Source of the DNA: Siderastrea radians
Lineage: Eukaryota > Cnidaria > Anthozoa > Scleractinia > Rhizangiidae
Length of the DNA: 64,000 nt
Direction of reading: 5' to 3'
Assembly (NCBI GenBank): GCA_964017195.1
Contig: OZ024891.1
Coordinates: forward strand, 3,635,920-3,699,919
Shown piece by piece: positions 25,601 through 35,000 of this stretch; position 1 is the first letter of the stretch, and each line of letters opens with the position of its first letter. The notes beneath the pieces were generated by a model. That model was not told where the DNA came from and did no database searches. It saw nothing but the letters and a program-made list of their open reading frames with translations. Both the position numbers and the translations under genes were made by a program.

Positions 25601-26537
25601 CCGGCACTTCCTCCACGCGAATTTTTTCATGTTTATATTATTAATAAGTAATCATACGGTTTTTCTCGTTCAATTTGGAATTAATTTGCACTTGTGAGTT
25701 TTTCAAAAAGCTGAAATTGCACTCGCCGAAGCGGCTCGTGCAATTTCAGCTTTTTGAAAAACTCACTCGTGCAAATTAATTCCAAATTGAACTCGAAACC
25801 GTATGATTACCTATACTAACATAACACCTTATTTAAACACGGGGGTACTGAACATTGGGATCGGCGCAAAAACCCTTTGTATCGCATGCGAGCAGTGGAT
25901 GGATAATACTGATAACTTGGGTAACAGGTTTCAGTTATACAAAGGCAGCCACTATATATGAGAAATTTTATTAACAACACATAACATACTAGACTTTTCG
26001 TGCACGCCAAATCAAAACACGGGCTTTAATTGAAATTTACAACTTAGCAATTTCACATGTTCGTTTCGCTGACAACATCGGAGTTTTTTTTTGAAATCTC
26101 AGCCTCAAAAGGAAGCATGTTTAGGAAATGCGAACTTCTTGTCGCTCACCACGAAGGTATGATTCCGGAGCATCCACTTGAGGAAAGTGGAATTTACCAT
26201 GTAACAAAACATGGCACTGGATAAACAAAACATCGCTCGGCTGAAACATATTAAAGATACAAACAGCTGGTATACAATAAAGAGTAACAGATTATTAAGT
26301 TACACTACCTTGGGCGATAGCTTGCAAAGCAAGATCTGCAGCGAATTCTTTAGCGTCCTTCTTACTCGAAGCCGTAGCAGGCGGAAAACTTCGATCCCCG
26401 ACTCTTGCCATTGCTGTGAACTGTGGATTATGCGGGTTTTCTACTGAGCTGATGTCGAAGTCCACCAGAGCACCATTGAGATCGCCATACTCTTTGAGGG
26501 CTGTGCGGGCGTTCTTGTTCACGAGATTACCAAACAT
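10696..26537 (-). CDS. ADAR: ADAR: dsRNA-specific adenosine deaminase, 12 exons
   Basis: Converts adenosine to inosine in double-stranded RNA. Exons: 26309-26537, 23212-23417, 18193-18358, 17580-17737, 16490-16759, 15872-16043, 15150-15645, 14470-14733, 13656-13852, 13028-13233, 12131-12304, 10696-10881; total 2724 nt, 907 aa, all phases compatible. Five dsRBMs lie at about 8-75, 130-196, 238-304, 328-393 and 431-497. Each has the KKxAK-like helix 2 motif (for example [22 protein letters not shown]). The deaminase has H584-A-E586, P640-C641-G and S708-C709-SDK for zinc and catalysis. GEGTIP with E681 matches the base-flipping loop, and the tail [18 protein letters not shown] matches the family C-terminus. 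The insertion [11 protein letters not shown] and the C-terminal text resemble ADAR1. No Z-alpha domain is visible in the window. The start is the first ATG before dsRBM1; an upstream exon outside the model cannot be excluded. Intron 3 uses a GC donor. Confidence 0.93.
10966..11183. mobile_element. TTAA-flanked MITE, copy A, in ADAR last intron
   Basis: Inverted ends TTAACCCTTTAAGCCCC and GGGCTTAAAGAGTTAA enclose about 218 bp. A second copy in the same orientation is at 32275-32486, with conserved internal text (for example GGTGATCATTT, CATGACCTGTATG). TTAA at both ends suggests a TTAA-targeting family. It is non-coding and sits between the last two ADAR exons. Confidence 0.7.
11959..12070 (+). 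repeat. Well-preserved tRNA-derived SINE
   Basis: A clear A box (TAGCTCAGTGG) and a perfect B box (GGTTCGATTCC) lie within a tRNA-like head starting GAGTCTCTCAG and ending GTCAGGGACTCAG. A T-rich body (GATTTTTTCTTTGTCCC) follows. It could still carry an RNA polymerase III promoter. The 3' end is not sharply defined. Confidence 0.75.
18652..19844 (-). pseudogene. Tyrosine recombinase of the DIRS-like element, broken
   Basis: The N-terminal half (19203-19844) has the core-binding region beginning near [20 protein letters not shown] and includes the catalytic arginine context FGFLRCSEF. The C-terminal half (up to about 19050) has HSFRIGAA and [14 protein letters not shown], supplying the H-x-x-R, the tryptophan and the nucleophilic tyrosine. 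Between them the frame shifts near 19205 and meets an in-frame TGA near 19099, so no full-length enzyme can be made. The start overlaps the end of the RT-RNase H frame by about 34 nt in another frame. All catalytic residues remain, which suggests a fairly recent loss. Confidence 0.8.
19811..22249 (-). CDS. SAP-reverse transcriptase-RNase H polyprotein of DIRS-like element
   Basis: Encodes 812 aa from the ATG at 22249, chosen because it has a good context (ACCATGG) and directly precedes a Ser/basic leader; the frame itself extends further upstream to 22390. A SAP-like DNA-binding motif ([20 protein letters not shown]) lies near the N-terminus. A Ser/Glu/Pro-rich linker follows that may serve as a Gag-like region. 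The reverse transcriptase has [18 protein letters not shown] and ILDDFF as the catalytic aspartate box. RNase H has HTDAA, the glutamate in EWQELF and CDNES, and ends with NNIADALSR. The frame is intact over 2.4 kb, unlike the recombinase. Its likely role is copying element RNA before recombinase-mediated insertion. Confidence 0.85.
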   Translation of the reverse strand: MVRPRSSSSANRTSTQCENLSALSSGVLKLRLQALNLPITGSRGQLLARLKKALPGNTSKTSVRTQKKTSLGTKAVQTRHRRANQATDHQQSAQTANRASSRAELHKDESEDNALSDEASSSSIDEMFERDEPEPPASQSQTTLSSAQHAAIEEIVAESISNALVALRAPESSPVLPPADQHPRTPGMASPLGLSRPVECNLEEEILRESLALPRHSASTSTSPPVGSAITATTCMCAVAVIPAVTSPYPAPSNHPATQVPPSHPHPATVARSKVRQLRRRLKPQVSTPIDIYRLELELANHPDRNFVSNLLSTLKEGARIGYSGPRSSRVSPNLISATQHPEVVTLNLQKEVTLGRVAGPYPLPPLPNFQCHPVDVVPKKHSTKWRTIYHLSYPPGDSINDHIPKGPFCLSYVRVDDAIHILQSLGKGAFMAKPDLKSAFRLIPIHPNDWSLLGVYRQSQYYVDMYLPFGVRPGPFLFNLLSDGLEWILKHNYGLQYVIHILDDFFIAERTKLSCLSSFSTLLRVFMSLKAPVVVSKTIGPSQVVEFIGIVLDSVRMEACLPQNKLTRINELLTSFKKTPLRALGRTSFSDWHSPVCMQGVVPGRTSLQRTINLTRGVPSRFHHVRLNREFFKDLDMWKVFLTKWNGRSFFLESSTTPAPDIELHTDAASMIGFGGFLQGRWFQGHWPPHMRLNKDQGISIEWQELFPIVVACAIWYPFFTGKRLQFWCDNESVVAIINSGHSKAPRVMDLVRFLVLISMKHNFLVRARHVSGVSNNIADALSRFQMQRFRALAPDADQNPCTIPPSLMTL
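23466..23857. mobile_element. Tc1/mariner-type MITE in ADAR intron 1
   Basis: Inverted ends CAGTAAAACGTGTAC and CAGGTTTCACTG, continuing with AGTGGACAC and GTGTCCGCTTAATA, are bounded by TA at 23464-23465 and 23858-23859. The 392-bp element has no open frame. The TA duplication and the CAGT start are typical of mariner-derived elements. Confidence 0.75.
24623..24871. repeat. GGGCCCGTTTC-type inverted-repeat element, copy A
   Basis: The ends GGCCC...CCCGAAAGTTCTGATAAC and GTTACCGGGATTTTCG...ACGGGCCCC are inverted. The same family recurs at 50802-51037. Both copies share an internal AT-rich core with an ATTTTGAAAGCT-like segment in inverted order. It is non-coding and sits in ADAR intron 1. 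Confidence 0.55.
25648..25810. repeat. 163-bp near-perfect foldback in ADAR intron 1
   Basis: Starts GTAATCATACGG and ends CCGTATGATTAC. The arms of about 78 bp match with only a few mismatches (for example CTTGTGAG against CTCACTCG). The centre is CGCCGAAGCGG. Transcribed as part of ADAR pre-mRNA it would form a long, almost uninterrupted double-stranded stem. It is most likely a foldback DNA element; no certain target duplication was found. Confidence 0.9.
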
Positions 26538-26855
26538 TCCTCCTCTATCCAGCACGGAGAATTGAATGTGCAATTTCGTGACAAAAGCAGTCCTTGAAGC
26601 ACCAAAAAAGCGAACGAAAGAAAGCGAACACCTCTCTCACAGCGAAGGTTCTGAAAACATGTGGTGTTTTGGACCAGTCCTCTCTCGGCCATCAAATAAG
26701 GTGTTTTACACAGGTAACTCGATGCAAGGACCACTTGGACAAACAGTAGCGAGGTGAAGCCGGATCTTGGTGTAGATCAGGATCAGCAATGTTGAATAAA
26801 ACAAAAAACCAATTGCAAGGCTGATCGGACAGCTAAGAAGGGTAATAATTTTATT

Positions 26856-26897
26856 GCCCAATATTTCGGTGAGACAAAACTCACCTTCATCAGGGGC
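26856..26897 (-). ncRNA. Minimal hammerhead ribozyme motif, minus copy
   Basis: On the minus strand it reads GCCC-CTGATGA, then stem AGGTGAG/CTCACC with loop TTTTGT, then GAAA-TATT-GGGC. The GCCC and GGGC arms form stem I, and CTGATGA and GAAA are the invariant core. Stem III is reduced to almost nothing, as reported for Penelope-type hammerheads. Predicted cleavage follows TATT. Activity is inferred only. Confidence 0.75.
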
Positions 26898-27034
26898 TGT
26901 AAAAGCTAAGTAAAAATCGAATGAAACGGTTACAAGATTTAAAATGATTAAAATGAAAAGATTAAATATGATTGGTTGACAAACATAGAAAGCGGAAACG
27001 TGACTAACAGTTCTTTTTTAAAAACAGAAATAGA

Positions 27035-27661
27035 TTAAGTTTCATCTCGTCTGTTTATTCCGTGAGGTTCAAGTGTCTTGCCCTTTGAAATCAAAAATGC
27101 TTCTCTGGCTTTACGAATGCTGTCCCTGTTGGAGTGAATGAGTTCTAGGGGAATGAGTTTTATGTCGTTGATGGAGTGGCCAGGGAGAATGAAGTGATCT
27201 GAAACGGCGGTGGGTTGATCAATGTGACGATGGGTGATGGCTTTTTCGATTGCGCGTCTGTGTTCCCCAAATCTGTCGCTGAGTTCACGTTTAGTTTCCC
27301 CAATGTATTGTACCTTGCATCTGGAGCACTGTATCATATAGATGAGATTGGAAGATGAGCAAGAGATGTGATGTAGAATTTGCCTTTGTTCGTTAGTGGA
27401 GAAGAAGGTGTAAAACGTGGTTCCCTCTGTAATGAAAGGACATGTTTTGCACCTACCTCTGTTACAGCGGAAAGCTCCAGGTGTTTTGGGGGGTGGTCTG
27501 CGGTGTGTGGCTCTGACTAGAATGTCACGTAGGTTGTTGCAACGGCGGTATGATATGAGAGGAGGAGAAGGGAATGCTGCTTTGCATCGCTGTGAAGAAC
27601 GAAGAATGTTTAGGTTGTTGAAAATGATTTGACGTATGTTAGGAAGGGCTGGATTAAATGG
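27035..27661 (-). pseudogene. GIY-YIG endonuclease end of a Penelope-like protein
   Basis: The open frame runs from the boundary of the inverted terminal copy to a stop at 27035. It includes the linker zinc motif RCNRGRCKTCP and then the GIY-YIG domain (YMIQCSRCKVQYIGETKREL), followed by HRRAIEKAITH and a conserved tail. In intact elements this endonuclease follows a reverse transcriptase and nicks target DNA. Here the frame begins abruptly with no reverse transcriptase, so the copy is truncated. Confidence 0.85.
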
Positions 27662-27786
27662 ATTAAAAAAGAACTGTTAGTCACGTTTCCGCTTTCTATG
27701 TTTGTCAACCAATCATATTTAATCTTTTCATTTTAATCATTTTAAATCTTGTAACCGTTTCATTCGATTTTTACTTAGCTTTTACA

Positions 27787-27828
27787 GCCCCTGATGAAGG
27801 TGAGTTTTGTCTCACCGAAATATTGGGC
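27787..27828 (+). ncRNA. Minimal hammerhead ribozyme motif, plus copy
   Basis: Identical core to the copy at 26856-26897 but on the plus strand: GCCC (27787-27790), CTGATGA (27791-27797), stem II with a TTTTGT loop, GAAA (27817-27820), TATT, GGGC (27825-27828). Predicted cleavage is after 27824. It lies in the inverted terminal copy of the Penelope-like element. Confidence 0.75.
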
Positions 27829-27893
27829 AATAAAATTATTACCCTTCTTAGCTGTCCGATCAGCCTTGCAATTGGTTTTTTGTTTTACACAGG

Positions 27894-29045
27894 CACACCA
27901 AGCGTCTACAACAGGGGCCCGCGGTTATGATGGAGTCCATGCGGGGTTCCAGTCACGATGAAAGATTAATTTTCCATGGCAGATGATTGTTTTAACTGAA
28001 AACTTACTTGAATGTTATTACCAAGGGTGGGTCCGGTGACTGCAGAAGTTGGAGGGATGGGCATCACAAAGGGTAATCATTCCTCCTGGAAACGGATACC
28101 ACGCAGCTCTTTATAACAACCTCTAATTTCATTGGACCTTGGTATCACGCAGCTCTATTGTTTTCAGGGCTAGGGTCCACTGTTTTGTTGTTTGTCCTAT
28201 TGTCTTCTCAGCAAATCAGAGAAGACCTTGTAAGAGCTGCAAAATCCGCAATGGTCCGTGACGGAGATTATTTCGTGACTTGATAAGAACTGTGACAAGC
28301 AATCAAGGGATAAGTCTAATAGTAGTTAGGGTCAGTCCTGAATCTCCCACCCTCACTTTTAAATATCTTCTTCTTGACTTCATTGTAACAACAGGTGAGG
28401 TATACAGCCTCCAACGCAGACATCCCTTAGGCTCGTCACGCAATATACAGTAACGGATATACCAGAATGGAGTATAGAAATCAAGAAAGTTTGGGGGAAA
28501 CAAAACAAAAGAATCAAAGATCAAAGAACAGAACAACGATAACGGACGCAAAAAGCTCAATTTAACACGTCTCTAATTTATCAAATGTTGTTTATTGTGC
28601 CATACGGCCAACCCAAAATCTCTATAAATACATTTATAAAAATACCAACCACAGTATACTTAACTTCTTTGCTATAATTTGAAATTCCTTTCTGTATTAT
28701 GCTAATCCTGCTGACCTTAAGTAAAATCTGATGACACAAAAGTGCAAATTTTACTAAATGTCACGTTTTCAGAGCGAGTCATACACTTGATTTTTCAATA
28801 CCCACTTCTAGAAAAAACACTTGGCACTCGCGATAAAAGACTTATGAATTCTCACTGTTTCATAAACCTCAAAAGATGTTAAATCGTAATAAATTATTTA
28901 GCTCTGCCAAAATTGAGCTATTTTATCCACACAAAGACAAGGCCAACTCAGGTGTCACTCTTCTTTTACATAAAGGTTTAAACTTGTTCTAATTTGTTTT
29001 AATATATAATTTACACAGGACTTCATTAATTTAGCATAATTTTCA
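27894..29045. other. Gap between Penelope-like element and AKT1S1
   Basis: No gene recognised. The sequence is AT-rich. The last part (about 28560-29045) is probably the AKT1S1 3' untranslated region, as the stop codon is at 29046-29048. A short near-repeat of GGTATCACGCAGCTCT/GGATACCACGCAGCTCT appears near 28100-28155. Confidence 0.5.
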
Positions 29046-32000
29046 CTATCTGTAAGAGAAAGTGCTCCGTCTTGGTCTCGGTAGTTCACCAAACATTTTC
29101 TCACTGCCTTCGTGGAGACTGCGAGCTATTGCTCTCATACATTCTCCGATCTTGCTGGGCTCTGGTATTGCAAACTATGGAGAAAAGAAACAAATAACAG
29201 TTGGTACTAACAAAAAGGCCACCCAAAAAGTTAAATCCCATTTTTCACCTAATCTAGGATTACCCTAAATCGTTCGATTATATAATGTGAACAAACTAGC
29301 CAGCATACAATTAACTACATAGGGATGGGTTTGAGTTCCCATCCACATGGGAAAAAACCTCCAGTACAAAGGGTAGATAATACCTGGTTTTCATATGTCT
29401 GGAAAACACACCTAGTCTCCTACACAGCCGTTTTAGTAGCGTCACGCCACTAGAAATACCTACGTAGGAGACTAAAACACACCACGATGCTATCAATGAT
29501 ATCATGAAAACATAAAGCACTTCTAACTCATAACAAATGCACCCAAGTTTTTTCTGAAGACTGCGAGCAACTTGGAAAATCCAGGACAGAAATCCCCAAG
29601 TGTCTCGGGTTTTACTGACATATGAAAACCAGGCTCAAGTTTGGCCACCCAAATGAAAACTATTGTGCAGTACTTTCCTGTTTGTTTTCCAGTGCTTTAC
29701 AAAACAAGCTTTTGAGAATTCGAGCAATTTGAGCAATCCCCACAGAAACGTAGCAGCCTCTTTTTGTTCCTTCAACCATTCCTCAACAAATCATGTTCAA
29801 TTCCACTATAGCCAGTTTACCGTGACATTTCTACAGGCAATAACTTTTCTTTGAAATGTGAGTCAGAGATGACCAAAGTGCATTAAAATCTGGGAAGCAG
29901 TACATCACTTATTTTTACAAGATTCTGGGTCCTTTGAACCAAGAATTAAAACTGAGAACTGTTATAAAATAATGTTACAAATTAAATCACCTCGTCATCC
30001 TCTGAAGGTGAGTTTTTCCCTGTTGGCATGGTTATGGGAACTGACGTTGAGTATTGATTTGATTTCTGGATGTGTTTTAACCTTGGATTGTAGATGGGTT
30101 CCTCAGCCTGGAAACTGTTATCTGCATGAGACAAGCAAATTTATGTGTAACTGACTCGTTGATCGTTCAAAGCTGTCCTTTTATCAAGTATATTAAATTC
30201 TAAACATGGGTGACACACTTCAGAATGTTTCTCAGTTGCTACAACACCTTCCATTTAGACAGCACCTGAAAATATGAAAGGTGGTTGCTCATGTAGACTG
30301 ATGCCTCCAAGATTTACAAAAAAATACACATAATTCATTAAATGGGATTTTAATAAGGCTCGTTAAATTACTGAGATAACAATTATTGCTTACCATTGAT
30401 TCACAGAAATCTTTGACAAAGAATTATTATTACTGGTTTTCTTTTAAGCTTAATTGTTTCACCTCAGGGTAGCGGGAAACTATCAGCTTCCTTGGGTAAC
30501 CCAAACAATGTTTGACTGAGAATTGAGTCCTCCAAAATTTTTTGAGGGTTGGTTATTTAAGAGAGATTGTGGATTTAGAGAAGACTGTCTCTTTAACTAA
30601 AAGTGAAAATAATAATATTAATAATGAGAACTCAGATATCAGTGATGTTTATTTAAAAAAGTATGCTAAATTTATTCTCTGGTCACGTTGAAGAGGGTTC
30701 AGGAGTTCCAAAAATTACTTGCATAGAAAGAAGCAATGTGAGTTGCCATTATGTCATAACAAATGAATTTACTTTTCTCACCACTGCTAAGGTCATCCTC
30801 TTCTGACTCAAAGAAAGGTTCACAGTCGTCGGTGAAATCATCCAGTGAAAACACAGGATCGACATCAGATTCTGAGGTGAAGTTCTTGTGATGATGATGC
30901 TGCTGCTGCCATTTCCGAGGTGTCTTTCTTGTGTTACGAGATGGATGAGCCGGGGGATGTGAAGGAAATTTTGGCGAAGCTACCTGAGTGATGTGAACTT
31001 GGTTTACAGGGTGGAAATCTTCAAGTTTTGGGGTTGCAGGATAAGCTGAAAAAGGTCAAAATAGCACTCTTGTTAAATGTTGCCACACTTTACTGTAGGA
31101 CTCACTAAGGGGAAATAAGTGGTGGATGCCAACAAATTTCTTGTTGCCCCACCCATTACAGTTCTTAAGGTGGCTCATCTGGATTTTTTCGAGGCACACC
31201 ATCCCAACTTTGAACGGCTAATACTTTACTGTCTGAGCTCGGTGGGGCAAGCTGCTTCACACATTTAGTAGAGACTGAATGAACTTGTCAAAAAAGTAGG
31301 TTTGATTGACATCGGTGTTCACATTTCACACATTGATTCTGGAACAAAAAGAACAAAAAGCCGACAAAAATAACCCGTAAAGAGAAAATCGACAGCAGTA
31401 ATCCTTAGAAAGAAAATCCAAAGGAGTCTCTAATTCTAACAAGGCAACTTATTCTTTGGCTGGAGGTTTCGTGGCTTAATCGGAAACCCACAGAAAATAT
31501 AAACAACAACCGCCACAATTTTATACCTGGAACGGTTTTCGCCGAGGTGTGTTGCGGTGTACATAGGTTTGCACATGATCGGAACATGAAAGTTTAGGTT
31601 TCCTAACTCCAAATGGCAAGAAATTCGCTTGGGGGCTTTTACGATCCTGGTAAACCTTTGCCTTCTAATGCAAGGAACGAGTAAACCTTTGCCTTCTAAT
31701 GCAAGGAACGAGTAAACCTTTGCCTTCTAATGCAAGGAACGAAATCTTTAACCTTTTCAATGCTGGATTGGGGTTGTCAGATATTCCACGGAACACGAGA
31801 GTGCCAAAAGGAGCTGTTCATAAAATCGTTCGACACTATTCAGTCCACGTGACGACTCAACCATTTTCTTGTGGAGGTAAAGATCCTTGATAACGGATGA
31901 CATCCCTGAAGTAATTGATTAGCACTTCTTCTGAGTGCGCCATGTAGACGATTTCTGATGTTACGTGTGAACTTTCGAAGAATTGATTTCCTTCATCGGA

Positions 32001-35000
32001 AAAATGTCGTTATCTTTCATTCTCTCTACAAGAATACGTTTATCCAATTAAAGAAAGGAATGCACACCTGAAGAATGCAATCTTCAGTCCATGATCGTTC
32101 ATGCGTGAAGCACGTTGACTGTAATGGGAGTTTGTTATAAGCAAAGCTTCATTAATCCATCATTATGACAAATTTGTGGGAAAATGGGCCAAAATCTTCA
32201 TCATATCAGGGTTTCACAAATAATTATTTTGCTGTAAACATTTAACAGTGTTAGTTGCACCACTCAGCATTTGGTTAACCCTTTAAGCCCCAATATTAAC
32301 ATCCATATTCTCCTCACTATTCTCCTTCTATTTCTTATGTTACTAGTTGGGAGAATTTGATTAAAAATCAAGACATTTGATAATTGGTGATCATTTTCTT
32401 TATTCTCATGACCTGTATGTTTGATCAAGTAGTAATACTGTAAGGAGAAATTAGATGCTTGTCACTATGGGGGCTTCAAGGGTTAATTGTGTGAGGACCC
32501 TTATTCCTTACAACAGGGTAAGTTTTAAGTTTCAATTTGGGCTTCTGGATTGTTTGTAACATTGGGGATTTCCTTACACCAAGGTTCGTTATACTGGGGA
32601 TTCTGTTCCATGTATTTTACTGTAACTTTGGCTGGGCTGAAGAATATAGTTCATTATGGCAGGGACTACCTAAGTGAATATTAAACTCAGGAGGGGAAAA
32701 AAACCTCAAAGTTTATGACATATACACACAGTGTCAAGCATCATCGAGAAAACATCAAAATACTGTAATTTAACTTTCTGATTAAAGAGGATTCATACCA
32801 GGTTTTGATATCACAGGAGTGTCTAAGGAACTGTCTCCTATTGCTTCACAAAGGGAACTCTCCAGTGATCTTTCATCTTCTTGTTTGATAGCCCTGTTTA
32901 AAATTAAGAAATGAGTTTAAATTCTTCGTTTTCACTGACATACACACAACACACCCTGAGAACAGTTTTTGCCATTCTAAAATTCTGAATTCCATGCTTT
33001 AACAATGTTCACTTAATTTAAAATGTACCAGGCCTCGAAATTGAGTTTTTTTTTCCCAGAACAGAATTGCTCCTAGGTTCAAAATTTTACAAGTAAATTT
33101 GGTCTAACAAGGAGCAAAAAAGAGGAGATTATTATGAAAACGGGCCAAAAGTTGAAGGAGCAAATTTGCTCCTAAGTTATTTTGTTTAGGAGCAAATGTC
33201 CTTGAACCAGTCGCAAATTGCACATTTGTGACCGTACATTTCGAGCCCTGAAGTGTACGCTGATTGGATGTCCAATATGGCTTTGTTAATCTACAACATT
33301 TTCACCTGGCTTGGACAATGATATGAAAACATAAAAGGTTATTTTTGTTGTCATGAAATGGACACAATTTCACTTTATAAAACCAAAATTATTTTTCATA
33401 CCAATAAACAGCCTGCTTATCCTTGGATGCTTCTGACTGGAGGGAAGCAAATTGTGCCTTTTGTTCTTCTGCAAATTTCCTGTTAAAAGCAAAAGACAGC
33501 ACATTACTAGTATTATACCCAAACTGTTCCGTGCTGATTAAATGTACAGTTTCTTGCTTTTTTGGTCATTTCAAGGAATTTAACCACTACTGTAGATGTA
33601 ACAATGCAAACGAAAACATCTTGAATTCCCTTGTTGAAAACATCTTGTAATTCGTGTAAATGCAATAATAATTATGTCACTAACCTTTACTTATTCATTC
33701 ATTCATTCATTCATTCATATCACCAAACGTGACTTAACTTAACCTATGTATCATAAAATGTGCTTAAAAGAGTCAAACAATATTAGAATACTTTTTAAAA
33801 CATCCACCTTTACATTAATCACTACAGTGTGAAAAAACAAGAAGCTGATTCAAGCTAAAGTTACCTTATCCTTTCATTCATTGCATTTTCTTCTGCCTCA
33901 AGGTATTTTTTCACCTGCTCTTCAACACTGACCATGGCAAGAGAAATTGTTTCCTCACCAAGTAATATGGCGTGTCTCCCTGAATCTGAACACAAACATC
34001 TAACATTAAACGACGGCAATCATAGTCGGGACATAAGAATGAATTTGCATTTGAGATGAGCTGTTTGAGTTCACCTCAAGTCAAAAGTTTGGATAAGAAA
34101 CGGATTTCAGCAAATTGAAAATCATCATGTTGTAACTTGATTATTTTCAAATCAACTCAAACCAAAGGATTCTTTGTTCTTAAAACAGCCAAATTCTAAA
34201 ATAGGGGAATAGCAGAAACCTTTGTCCTTCAATCAACATTTAATTTCTCTAAAAACCAAAGAAGGTGAACGAACAAATAAAGGTGTAAAGTGTGCATATC
34301 ACATGTTTCACAATACTCTATTATCAGTCCCGAGAAGAATCTCAGAGATCAGAAGTTAGGGTCAGAAGACTATCATAGGAAATGTTCACCAAAAGAGAAT
34401 TTTCCTTACAAAAGGAATTGAGATCAATGATGAGAATTTTTGCATTAAACATGGCTTATAGGGTTAACCATTTACCTTCAGAGGGAATACTACAACTGTC
34501 ATACATGTACGATTATTTTCTAAAAGTCTAATTAATAAATAAATGACAAATAAATAAAAGTTCACATTTAAGACCTGACCAGCAGTGTTGCAGTACATGT
34601 AGATGACTCAAGATTTGACCTTTTTGTACTAGGAAAAGCATGAAATGCTTTTTGACAGCTCTCACTTCATTACATATAAATAGCACTCGTATTACTTTTA
34701 ATCCCATGACTAAGACAGCAAAATATTCACATGTATTTGTCAGATACATTTTTGGACCATACTGTAATATTTCTCAGTACAGATTAAAGTTCTAATGTTA
34801 ACCCTTCCCATTCCATAGGAAATACCATACTTCTGTAAAATGCCAACTATGAAACAAGGAACTAAATAAATGAGATAAAAATTATATCAACTGAAAGATC
34901 TTGTCTTGGCAGGTTCACAAATCACCAAACAGAAACAGAGGAAGTCACAGATTGGGCTAAAAATTGCCCAAAATGAAACAATGAAAACCCTCCAGAAACA

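Larger units (their letters stand above)
26702..27893 (-). mobile_element. Truncated Penelope-like element with inverted terminal copies
   Basis: The core carries the endonuclease end of a Penelope-like ORF on the minus strand. On one side lies a terminal segment (about 26797-27022) and on the other its inverted copy (about 27660-27880), each about 220 bp. Each copy holds a hammerhead motif. A 13-bp direct repeat, TGTTTTACACAGG, is at 26702-26714 and 27881-27893 and could be the target duplication. The reverse transcriptase part is missing. Confidence 0.8.

Noticed and set aside
31650..31742. CRISPR-like array
   Set aside because: Units are contiguous with no spacers, and the setting is an animal genome; it is a simple tandem triplication.
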